A stretch of DNA of 9,732 nt from contig SLPR01000499.1 in the NCBI GenBank assembly GCA_007131895.1, positions 1-9,732 on the forward strand, read 5' to 3'. The notes beneath the pieces are model-generated. The model was not told the DNA's origin. It did no database searches and was given only the letters and a program-made list of their open reading frames with translations. Of the stretch, positions 1 to 6,498 are shown piece by piece. A program made the position numbers and the translations under genes. This DNA comes from Bacteroidales bacterium (GTDB lineage Bacteria > Bacteroidota > Bacteroidia > Bacteroidales > UBA7960). How positions within the stretch are numbered: the first letter of the stretch is position 1; each line of letters starts with the position of its first letter.

Positions 1-129
1 GGGTCTGCTACAGGCAGAAACGGAGAATTCAAGTGAGGTAATTTCAGGGAGCACAGATTTTACAATGGTCGTTTTTCCCGATCCTGAAGGAGCACAAACA
101 ATGATTAGCTTTCCTTTGATTTCACTCAT
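1..129 (-). CDS. gmk: Guanylate kinase, N-terminal part (cut by window edge)
   Basis: Guanylate kinase phosphorylates GMP to GDP with ATP in the cytoplasm, an essential step of guanine nucleotide supply. Only the first 43 codons are present; the rest lies to the left of the window. The translated start MSEIKGKLIIVCAPSGSGKT carries the family's P-loop (APSGSGKTT). It is followed at about residues 36-43 by SVSACSRP, the start of the GMP-binding segment that in this family reads S(V/I)S(A)xxRPxR. The ATG is two bases after the yicC stop codon, so the two genes are almost certainly co-transcribed. The yicC-gmk pairing is common in bacteria, which supports both calls. The P-loop, the GMP-segment motif and the context together leave little doubt. 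Confidence 0.93.
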   Translation of the reverse strand, partial: MSEIKGKLIIVCAPSGSGKTTIVKSVLPEITSLEFSVSACSRP

Positions 130-131
130 AG

Positions 132-1007
132 TTACAATACATTCATTAATTGTTCCTTTATTTTTTCCAGTTCATCCTTCATCTGAACCACCACTTTTTG
201 CATTGAGGCATCATTGGCCTTGCTTCCAATGGTGTTAATCTCACGGCCTATTTCCTGGGCTATAAAGCCCAGTTTCTTCCCTCCTGCCCCACTGCTGTTG
301 AGTGTTTCGTTAAAATAGTCAAGATGCTTTTGGAGTCTTACCTTCTCTTCTGTTATATCAAGTTTTTCGAGGTAAAAAATCACTTCCTGCTCAAAGCGGT
401 TCTGGTCAATACGCACATCTTCAGAAATTTCTTTCAAAGACCGGATGATTCTTTCACGGATATTGTGAATTCTATCCTTTTCAAAAGGTTCAATATCCAC
501 AAGAAGGGCTCTGAGCTTGTTTTCCCTGGCAAGTATATCCTCAAAGAGATGTTTTCCCTCTGACTCACGGAATTGAATTACCTGGGCGATAGCATCATTT
601 ACAGCCTTTTCCAATGCTGTCCACTCTGCAGCATCCGGTTCATTTGCCTGGGGCTTTAATACTTCGGGCAAACGCAGCAAATCGGGGAAAAAGTTATCGG
701 AAAGATCGATTTCGACCTGGCTTGCGGCCTTTTTCATTTCTTTGAAATAGTGCAACAACAAAGGGGTGTTTATGGCATAAGATGCATTGTTATCATTGCA
801 CTCGAGGGTAACAATCAGTTCTACTTTGCCTCTCTCCAGCAAATTGCCCAGCATACCCCTGATGGCATTTTCGCGCTCGCGGTAAATGGAGGGAATCTTG
901 ATAGTCAAATCAAGGTTTTTGCTGTTGAGTGTCCGGATCTCGGCTTTGATGGTTCTGTCTGCCAGCATTACACCCGACTTACCAAATCCGGTCATTGATA
1001 CTATCAT
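132..1007 (-). CDS. yicC: YicC family endoribonuclease
   Basis: This encodes a YicC/YloC family protein of 291 residues, the usual family length. E. coli YicC is an endoribonuclease implicated in decay of small RNAs; that role is taken from the family, not shown here. The N-terminus MIVSMTGFGKS is the family signature. The C-terminal third has the conserved EEKVRLQKHLDYF segment and the hallmark GREINTIGSKANDA stretch, ending in a charged helix. I chose the ATG at 1005-1007. The frame stays open to an ATG at 1115, but those 36 extra residues do not look like the family, and a good -7 promoter element lies between the two candidate starts. An ATG at 993-995 (MTGFG) is a weaker alternative. The next gene, gmk, begins two bases after the stop. 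Confidence 0.93.
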   Translation of the reverse strand: MIVSMTGFGKSGVMLADRTIKAEIRTLNSKNLDLTIKIPSIYRERENAIRGMLGNLLERGKVELIVTLECNDNNASYAINTPLLLHYFKEMKKAASQVEIDLSDNFFPDLLRLPEVLKPQANEPDAAEWTALEKAVNDAIAQVIQFRESEGKHLFEDILARENKLRALLVDIEPFEKDRIHNIRERIIRSLKEISEDVRIDQNRFEQEVIFYLEKLDITEEKVRLQKHLDYFNETLNSSGAGGKKLGFIAQEIGREINTIGSKANDASMQKVVVQMKDELEKIKEQLMNVL

Positions 1008-1084
1008 ATTCTTAAGTTTTAAGTCATTTAATAAGTTTACTACAATCCTCTCGTGGTAATTCAGTTCAGTATAAGTGGATGACG

Positions 1085-1092
1085 CAAAGATA
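1085..1092 (-). promoter_or_regulatory. Predicted promoter -7 element for yicC-gmk
   Basis: Read on the minus strand, the sequence is TATCTTTG followed by C, an exact match to the Bacteroidota -7 consensus TAnnTTTG. Transcription would begin near 1079, giving a leader of about 70 bases before the yicC ATG at 1007. The expected -33 TTTG about 20 bases upstream is not clear, so only one of the two elements is good. A second exact match (TATATTTG, minus strand, 1165-1172) lies further upstream with a TTTC 20 bases before it. It could be an additional promoter, but its -33 position falls inside the terminator hairpin. Confidence 0.45.
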
Positions 1093-1177
1093 CTACAGAA
1101 AATGCCATAATACATTGGTAATAAAGAGGGGCTAAACCTGACCCTGCCAGAAAATTCACATCATCAAATATAAATCA

Positions 1178-1208
1178 GAAGGGGGCTCACTTGAAATGAA
1201 CCCCCTTC
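1178..1208 (-). terminator. Hairpin terminator after the glycosyltransferase gene
   Basis: The arms at 1178-1189 (GAAGGGGGCTCA) and 1197-1208 (TGAACCCCCTTC) pair at 11 of 12 positions, with one C/A mismatch and a 7-base loop. On the minus strand the stem is followed by a T-rich but interrupted stretch (TGATTTATATTTG). The hairpin lies 46 bases past the glycosyltransferase stop codon and before the yicC promoter, exactly where a terminator separating the two operons is expected. A second small palindrome, ATTCTA-T-TAGAAT at 1211-1223, lies just before it on the transcript. Confidence 0.72.
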
Positions 1209-1253
1209 ATATTCTATTAGAATTTCAGAATAGAGCTTTTGCAAAAAACCAAA

Positions 1254-2693
1254 TTATTTTTTGCTCTTCTTTTCTTCTTCAGCGAAACCTACCCTATCCA
1301 TATTCCCCCAGGATTTCTCACCAATAAAATACTTGAAATTCCCTCTGATGCTAAATATCAGGATAAAGGGGTGGTAAAAAATCGGTTCGAGCATAGAAGT
1401 GAAAAGCATTGTAACCACTTCACGTTTTTTCTGGTATCGGTGGAATGAAAGTTCTTCAAATAAAATGGCCCAGTGGGTAAGGGTGACGGCAAAAAAGTAC
1501 ACCACTCCAAGCAATAGGAAGAAGAAAGGCCAGTTGGGAATACCCAGGACAGCAATAACAATGAAATAAATAATTCCAACGAATTCTAACAAGGGTGCGA
1601 GCCACTCAAAGAAGAACCAATAGGGATGGCCCATGAGCCCAAGACTTCCAAATTTGGGGTTAAAGAAAAGTTTGAAGTGAATAAATAAACTTTCCATGGT
1701 ACCCCTGGTCCAGCGGTCGCGTTGTCTGCCCAGCACCTTAAGTGTGGCAGGAACCTCAGTCCAGCAAAGCGGATCCGGAATATAAATCACCTTGTACTTC
1801 TGCTTTTGCTCAGCCATATATCTTCTCATGCGCACAATCAACTCCATATCCTCACCAACGAGGTTTGTATTGTACCCCCCCACTTTGAGCATGATATCCC
1901 TGTTGAACATCCCAAAAGCGCCGGAAACCAGCAAAAGACCATTGAGTTTACTCCAGGCCATTCGACCCATCAGGAATGAACGGGTATATTCAAGCACCTG
2001 CACACGGGGCAGGAATTTGCGGGGTAACTTCACCTCGGTTATTTTACCATCTTCGATTTTACAGGAGTTGGCGATTCGGATAACCCCACCGGAGGCAATA
2101 ATTCTACGATCGGTTTCTTCCATGAAGGGTTTGGCCATAATAAGCAAAGCATCTTCTACCAGGACAGAGTCGACATCCACAACAGAAATATAGTCCATTT
2201 GGGAGAAATTGATTCCGGCATTGAGTGCATCAGCCTTTCCTCCGTTAACTTTGTCAATAACAATAAGCTTATTGAAAGCTTTATTGCGGGACTTGTAAAT
2301 TCCCCTGATAATTTGTGTTTTTATTTTCTCTTCATACACAAATTCAACGAGCTCCAAATCATAGGCTTTGATGATCTTTTCCATTGAATTATCAGAGCTA
2401 CCGTCATTTACGATTATCACTTCAAAGTCGTTGTAATGTAATGACAACAAACTGCGGATATTATCAATAATGGTTTTGCCTTCATTAAATGCGGGTGCAA
2501 TAATAGAAATAGAGGGTGCCAGGGGTGAAGAGAGCAGGACTTTATAGTCAACAAAGGAGTTTGTTCTTATGTATTTAAGCATGGACAATGCGGAAAAGAG
2601 GGCAAGTGTCACATACGATCCAAAAATAAATATAGTGATGACAATAATACCATTCTCAACGATAAACTGAAGGGATCTGAAAAATTCTATCAT
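1254..2693 (-). CDS. Membrane-bound processive family 2 glycosyltransferase (polysaccharide synthase)
   Basis: This 479-residue integral membrane GT2 enzyme has the architecture of poly-GlcNAc (PgaC), hyaluronan and cellulose synthases. An N-terminal membrane segment (about 14-36) precedes a cytoplasmic catalytic domain with the full motif set: VNDGSSD at 95-101, GGKADAL at 151-157, DVD at 173-175 (metal/UDP binding), SGAFGMF at 257-263, GED at 280-282 (catalytic base) and QRDRW at 324-328 (the QxxRW motif of processive enzymes). Three hydrophobic segments follow at about 357-385, 388-412 and 430-449. These features predict polymerisation of a nucleotide-sugar-derived beta-linked glycan coupled to its extrusion across the inner membrane; the sugar cannot be read from sequence. 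The tail after the last membrane segment is about 30 residues and lysine-rich, so there is no PilZ domain for c-di-GMP control. The start codon overlaps the stop of the upstream HEAT gene (ATGA), indicating translational coupling. It is the last gene of the operon. Confidence 0.93.
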   Translation of the reverse strand: MIEFFRSLQFIVENGIIVITIFIFGSYVTLALFSALSMLKYIRTNSFVDYKVLLSSPLAPSISIIAPAFNEGKTIIDNIRSLLSLHYNDFEVIIVNDGSSDNSMEKIIKAYDLELVEFVYEEKIKTQIIRGIYKSRNKAFNKLIVIDKVNGGKADALNAGINFSQMDYISVVDVDSVLVEDALLIMAKPFMEETDRRIIASGGVIRIANSCKIEDGKITEVKLPRKFLPRVQVLEYTRSFLMGRMAWSKLNGLLLVSGAFGMFNRDIMLKVGGYNTNLVGEDMELIVRMRRYMAEQKQKYKVIYIPDPLCWTEVPATLKVLGRQRDRWTRGTMESLFIHFKLFFNPKFGSLGLMGHPYWFFFEWLAPLLEFVGIIYFIVIAVLGIPNWPFFFLLLGVVYFFAVTLTHWAILFEELSFHRYQKKREVVTMLFTSMLEPIFYHPFILIFSIRGNFKYFIGEKSWGNMDRVGFAEEEKKSKK

Positions 2694-4114
2694 GACTCCT
2701 GGGTTTGTTTTACGTTATTAATCATTTTCTTTACCAACTCATCATCTCTGTTGAGCATATCATTAATGCATTTTTCGCCTTCAGGTTTTAATGAGATCAA
2801 AATGGTAATAGCTAAAATTCTGATTTTGTAGGAGTTTTCAGGCTCCATGACAACCTGTTCAAGGAAAGGTACATCATCATTGGTAGCTATCGGTGATAAA
2901 CTTTTTACAATTTCATACCTGATTTTCCGCGGAATCAAATCATCAAGGCTTCTTATTTCCCTATCGGTTTTTTTCTTCCTTTGTGTTTCAAGAATATTGA
3001 TAAGTTGCAGGGTTTCACTGCGATAAAGCATTTTCAGGTCCTTGACATACTCGGGCATTTCAAGCGATTTCATGGCCTGCACAGCAGCAAGGGAAATTTC
3101 GGGGTTTTCATGAAACAGCAATTCTCTGACCCTGGCACCAGAATGCACATGTTTGAAAAGAGCAATCATACGCAGGCAAAAAACCACCACCGAAGGATTA
3201 GGGTTATCGATCCACTCTTCAAATGAGTCAATTGTAATCTGATGATAAATAAGGGTGTCATAAATATTTATCTGTTCCCAGTATGATAATTCGCTTTCCA
3301 GGTTATCAAGAAAACTCAGCGGACGCTCCTCGGCAAGTTTTACCATAGCTACCTGGGCTTCCATTCTTAATACAGGGTGTTTAGAGTTTGTATATTTTAT
3401 TATTTTTTCATTGGCGTCTTTTACATCCATCTGGGCAAGTTCACCAAAACCCTTTGTTTTTTGATACCATTTTCCCTTGTATAATTTATTCAAAGAATCT
3501 TTGTGTAATCCCAGGTTAAAATACAGATCCTTGAGTTTATCAGCCACTTCTCCATGCAGGTTGTTATGCAAGTCCATCAGTTCATCAATAAAAATTTCCC
3601 TGTTTAGCTTTTTATTGATACCCCTGAATTCAATTTTCTCAATCTCATCATCAAAGAGAAAACTTGCAAGTTGTTCCTGGTACTCATCTTTCAACTCTTT
3701 TCTCCTGCGTCTTTGCCGTGTTTTCAAATGACGGTTTATCAGAATGCTTATAAAAAGCAGAAGAACACTAATAATCAGGTAAACCAGGATTACAACCAGT
3801 ATTTTCACCTTTAATGAAGCTTCAACAAATCTATGGCCCAGTGTTTCCAATGTACTCCGGGATTGCCGTTGTGGGGTTTCATAGCTAACATTACTGACAA
3901 TGGGCGCCTGAGACACGAAATAATTACCCACTGCTTTCAGTGCATAAAAAGCATGCAAGGGTTTTCCCTTATCAAAGCCGGCCATTTCTTCCAAAGAAAA
4001 CAATCCCTGGCTCTCTGCGATAATACTTTTACCCTTTGTTTCTTTAATGCCGGCAGTCAGCAGCACACAAACCACTAAGACTGTAAACAAAAGAGGATTT
4101 CTTACATATATCAT
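2690..4114 (-). CDS. Membrane-anchored protein with cytoplasmic HEAT-like repeats
   Basis: This 474-residue protein appears to have three parts. A hydrophobic N-terminus (residues about 7-22) acts as a signal peptide or first membrane segment and precedes a predicted periplasmic stretch of about 80 residues without a recognised fold. A strong membrane segment follows at about 103-127, then the very basic KTRQRRRRKE at 131-140, which by the positive-inside rule puts the remainder in the cytoplasm. Residues about 150-470 are helical with HEAT-like repeats, e.g. NSKHPVLRMEAQVAMVKL (243-260), NPNPSVVVFCLRMIALF (304-320) and ENPEISLAAVQAMKSL (336-351), and further ones near 395-450. HEAT arrays usually serve as protein-binding scaffolds; I see no catalytic motif. 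The gene sits between the TPR/barrel gene (35 bases upstream) and the glycosyltransferase (4-bp overlap). A role as structural or regulatory partner of the synthase is therefore a reasonable inference, but unproven. Confidence 0.85.
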   Translation of the reverse strand: MIYVRNPLLFTVLVVCVLLTAGIKETKGKSIIAESQGLFSLEEMAGFDKGKPLHAFYALKAVGNYFVSQAPIVSNVSYETPQRQSRSTLETLGHRFVEASLKVKILVVILVYLIISVLLLFISILINRHLKTRQRRRRKELKDEYQEQLASFLFDDEIEKIEFRGINKKLNREIFIDELMDLHNNLHGEVADKLKDLYFNLGLHKDSLNKLYKGKWYQKTKGFGELAQMDVKDANEKIIKYTNSKHPVLRMEAQVAMVKLAEERPLSFLDNLESELSYWEQINIYDTLIYHQITIDSFEEWIDNPNPSVVVFCLRMIALFKHVHSGARVRELLFHENPEISLAAVQAMKSLEMPEYVKDLKMLYRSETLQLINILETQRKKKTDREIRSLDDLIPRKIRYEIVKSLSPIATNDDVPFLEQVVMEPENSYKIRILAITILISLKPEGEKCINDMLNRDDELVKKMINNVKQTQES

Positions 4115-4149
4115 TCGTTCAGAATTATAAGTTCATAATCATTTATGGC

Positions 4150-5481
4150 TTAGAAGCGGTATATCAAACCACCTTCAAACACAGTGGGATTTCCGTAAAG
4201 CAAATTTACATCATCGGTTGTATCATACATTCTATAGCCCACTCCTACTTTGAATAAAAAGCGTGTAGAGATCCGCTGTTGATACATCAGCATAGCTTCC
4301 GCTATAGTCCCGCTCAGGTCATAGACTTGTCCACCAGCCAACTTGTCATAGTCAGCAGAAAAGCCTCTTCCCACAATAAGGCTAAGATGGTGATCGGGGG
4401 AAGAAAAGAAACGACGCGCTGTAAAAAAGTAGGAGTTTGAGGTGGGATCATCAGCCACAGAAGAAAAAGTAAAATAGGGTCTGAATGAGAAGTAATACTT
4501 ACTGTAATACTTACTTAATGAACCCGTTATAATAAGCAGATCCTTGGTTATAATGAGACTTTCTCTTTCATCAAAATTGAGCATTCTGAACCCTCCGGAA
4601 ATCTCCCAGTTAGCTGGTAAAGTTTGATAAACCTCGAACCCAAAGCGGGTAATGGGAAACAACCTTCGGTCGGGAGAAAAGCCGGCATTAAGATACAGGT
4701 AGGTACCGGGTCTGACGGTAGGATAAGCATCAGCTTCAATCTGAAGGCTATTGATATCATACCTCATGGCGTAATTGGCCCTGAGAATGACCGGCCCCAT
4801 ACCTCTGGTGCGCCGCCCTATCTCAGCATACAATAAATGCCAGGGGTCTGCATCTACATCACTTTCAAAAAAATACGAACCTCTGTATCCTGCTCCCACA
4901 TGGTTGACAAGCCGGTTGGTTTCAATGGTTTCCAGCAATTCCTTTGCTTCGGAATGGGTAGGGTCAAGATCCAGTATCTGGTTGAGTAATACAACGGCTG
5001 CCAGTTCATCTCCGGTTTCTTTCAACGAAAGGGCTTTCCGATACAGAAGGTGAGTGTTGTTGGGATCGTTGGTCAGGGCAATATCGAGAAACTTAATTGC
5101 CTCAGCGTAATCGCCATACCAAATTTGCAAATCGATAAGTGCAAACAAAGCCTCCTTGTTTGAGGGTTCTGCCTGTAAAACTTCACGCAATAAATCGTTT
5201 GCTCTTACAAACTCGCCTTCCCATGAGTAGGTTCTTGCCTTGAGAATTTTTACATCATGGTAATTGGGGTATACTTCAAGAATTTGCCGACAAATATCTC
5301 TTGCTTCTACATTTTTACCTTCAAAAGCGAGTTCACGCGCTCTGAAAAACCATCCATCGGGGTCTTCTTCCACTGGAGGTTGAGCAAAAAGTGCACTATG
5401 CACAAAAAGCAAAAACAACAGGATAAAACCGGAGACTATTTTGGTGGGCACGGATACGAAATACCTGTTTGGTTCTTTCAT
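4150..5481 (-). CDS. TPR plus YaiO-type outer-membrane beta-barrel protein
   Basis: This is an exported 443-residue protein. Residues 1-33 form a signal peptide (hydrophobic core about 17-32, probable signal peptidase I cut after ALFA, before Q34). About four TPR-like helical repeats span residues 43-180, each showing the alternating small/aromatic pattern and a closing proline (e.g. LEVYPNYHDV, LQAEPSNKEA, LTNDPNNTHL, LDLDPTHSEA). From about 190 to the end is a barrel rich in alternating aromatic strands, starting at VNHVGAGYRGSYFF and ending in the aromatic C-terminus YRF, as expected for insertion by the BAM machinery. TPR followed by a YaiO-like barrel resembles the polysaccharide export ports PgaA and BcsC in miniature, although those carry far more TPRs. 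As first gene before the HEAT protein and the glycosyltransferase, it is the likely outer-membrane exit or docking component of the system. Confidence 0.88.
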   Translation of the reverse strand: MKEPNRYFVSVPTKIVSGFILLFLLFVHSALFAQPPVEEDPDGWFFRARELAFEGKNVEARDICRQILEVYPNYHDVKILKARTYSWEGEFVRANDLLREVLQAEPSNKEALFALIDLQIWYGDYAEAIKFLDIALTNDPNNTHLLYRKALSLKETGDELAAVVLLNQILDLDPTHSEAKELLETIETNRLVNHVGAGYRGSYFFESDVDADPWHLLYAEIGRRTRGMGPVILRANYAMRYDINSLQIEADAYPTVRPGTYLYLNAGFSPDRRLFPITRFGFEVYQTLPANWEISGGFRMLNFDERESLIITKDLLIITGSLSKYYSKYYFSFRPYFTFSSVADDPTSNSYFFTARRFFSSPDHHLSLIVGRGFSADYDKLAGGQVYDLSGTIAEAMLMYQQRISTRFLFKVGVGYRMYDTTDDVNLLYGNPTVFEGGLIYRF

Positions 5482-5498
5482 AAGTCTTGTATGATTAA

Positions 5499-5532
5499 CA
5501 AATCTAAAGATTCAAAAGGGGAGTCTTCAGAA
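5499..5532 (-). promoter_or_regulatory. Predicted promoter for the TPR-barrel/HEAT/glycosyltransferase operon
   Basis: On the minus strand TAGATTTG (5499-5506) matches the Bacteroidota -7 element TAnnTTTG exactly. TTCTG (5528-5532), a weak version of the -33 TTTG, lies 21 bases upstream of it, close to normal spacing. Transcription would start near 5493 and leave a very short leader of about 12 bases before the ATG at 5481. It lies in the 93-base gap after the response-regulator gene. I see no convincing hairpin terminator in that gap, so readthrough from the regulator gene is also possible. Confidence 0.45.
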
Positions 5533-5574
5533 AAATAGTGAAAACTATGTTTTTAATAAATGTCCTTCAAAGGC

Positions 5575-5937
5575 TTAGCGTTTGAGAAGAAACCGCTTTA
5601 CCCTGATGGACAACTCATTGGGACTGAAAGGCTTGGTAAGATAGTCGTCGGCTCCGAGTTTGAATGCTTCAATGATAGTTTCTTCGTTACCAACTTTTGA
5701 AAGCACAATGATAGGAGTAGTTTTGCCAAGTTCATTGCGCGTCATGTTGATTAACTCCAACCCTCCGGTAAATGGCATAAGAAGGTCGGTAATAATCAAA
5801 TCATATTCTTCTGCCTTGATTTTTTCGGATGCACTGCGCCCGTCATTTGCCACCTCAACCTGATAACCTTCACGCTGAAGCTTGTGTTCAATAGCTTTTA
5901 TCATCATGAAGTCGTCTTCACATACCAAAATTTTCAT
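5575..5937 (-). CDS. Stand-alone CheY-like response regulator (receiver domain only)
   Basis: This 120-residue protein is a single complete receiver domain with no output domain. It has the acidic pair D8/D9 in CEDD, phospho-acceptor D51 in ITDLLMP, S80 at the switch Thr/Ser position and K102 in LTKPF, so all residues needed for phosphorylation are present. It reads as a phosphate-accepting signalling protein that works by binding partners rather than DNA. It is 93 bases upstream of the polysaccharide operon on the same strand. It is also downstream of a hybrid kinase whose terminal HPt domain needs a receiver to hand phosphate to, making it the obvious local acceptor (inference). The leader is A-rich without a Shine-Dalgarno sequence, usual for Bacteroidota. 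The single frame and tight domain fit make the start safe. Confidence 0.93.
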   Translation of the reverse strand: MKILVCEDDFMMIKAIEHKLQREGYQVEVANDGRSASEKIKAEEYDLIITDLLMPFTGGLELINMTRNELGKTTPIIVLSKVGNEETIIEAFKLGADDYLTKPFSPNELSIRVKRFLLKR

Positions 5938-5982
5938 TTCTTGTATTTTTAGTTGTTAATTTCCTGTAAATCAATATTCAGC

Positions 5983-6003
5983 TGATAAACCGATGATAAA
6001 CCG
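5983..6003. repeat. Two tandem copies of TGATAAACCG, 11-base period
   Basis: TGATAAACCG occurs at 5983-5992 and again at 5994-6003, separated by one base, so the period is 11 bases, about one helical turn. The pair lies 46-66 bases upstream of the receiver gene start. Tandem sites on one face of the helix can be regulator-binding sites. If transcription starts at the candidate promoter near 6062, however, they would lie in the leader RNA. The repeat is seen directly; its function is speculative. Confidence 0.5.
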
Positions 6004-6061
6004 TTTTTCTTTAACCTGATGCATTATCCTGGTTAAGACCAACTTCTTGTTTTAAAGGCCT

Positions 6062-6095
6062 CAAAAATAAGAAAAAAAAAAGCCAATCACGCAAA
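6062..6095 (-). promoter_or_regulatory. Candidate promoter for the response-regulator gene
   Basis: On the minus strand TATTTTTG (6062-6069) matches TAnnTTTG exactly, and TTTG (6092-6095) lies 22 bases upstream, about two bases wider than usual. The predicted start near 6056 gives a leader of about 118 bases. The sequence around it is poly-A/T rich, which raises the chance of an accidental match. Confidence 0.33.
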
Positions 6096-6458
6096 AAAGC
6101 ATTTTAAATACATCATTTGTTGAAAAATAATCATCGATCATCCCAACATTATAAAAAAAGCATAATCAAACCCTCAGATAATGATCTCCTAAGAATGTAA
6201 GCATTTAAACATAGCAAATCATCCCATTATACAGGGTTTCTGAAATCAAATGCGATTATCAGCCCGATTCTTTAATAAGATTTTGGCAACCGTGGTAAAA
6301 TCTCTGACAAGCAACGTGTCTCTATTCTTGCGAAGGGCGAATGGTTATCCTTTCCGGAAATTCTCTCGCCTGCCAGTATACAGGCATGTGGCCTTACTAA
6401 TAAAACCAGAAAGTTGGAAATGCACATAAATTCTCAACCCGGTATTCTGTTCTGAAGT

Positions 6459-6498
6459 AAAAACCAGGATCCTTGTCAAGGCGTTAATCCTGGTTTTT
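6459..6498 (-). terminator. Intrinsic terminator overlapping the 3' end of the hybrid-kinase gene
   Basis: A perfect 12-base inverted repeat, AAAAACCAGGAT at 6459-6470 and ATCCTGGTTTTT at 6487-6498, encloses a 16-base loop that itself contains CCTTG/CAAGG. Read on the minus strand, the A-run, GC stem and trailing T-run form a classic rho-independent terminator. The kinase stop codon (6484-6486) lies in the loop and the upstream arm is inside the last codons. The kinase transcript is therefore probably closed before the receiver gene. Confidence 0.82.

Larger units (their letters stand above)
5938..6458. other. Intergenic region between receiver and hybrid-kinase genes
   Basis: I find no convincing coding sequence here. 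The part next to the receiver gene (about 5938-6280) is AT-rich and holds a short tandem repeat and a candidate promoter, listed separately. The part at about 6280-6400 is visibly more GC-rich and contains small nested inverted repeats: GGCGA/TCGCC at 6336-6340 and 6366-6370 enclosing the palindrome TTTCCGGAAA (6351-6360), and GCCTG/CAGGC at 6368-6372 and 6381-6385. These stems are short and I recognise no known riboswitch or small-RNA family in them. Confidence 0.6.

Noticed and set aside
1008..1115. 36-codon N-terminal extension of the yicC frame to an upstream ATG
   Set aside because: The extension does not resemble the family, whose proteins begin at MxxSMTGFG, and a consensus -7 promoter element (1085-1092) falls inside it.
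1792..2193. 133-codon plus-strand frame opposite the glycosyltransferase
   Set aside because: It lies opposite the GT2 catalytic motifs, and its serine- and isoleucine-rich translation looks like an antisense shadow.
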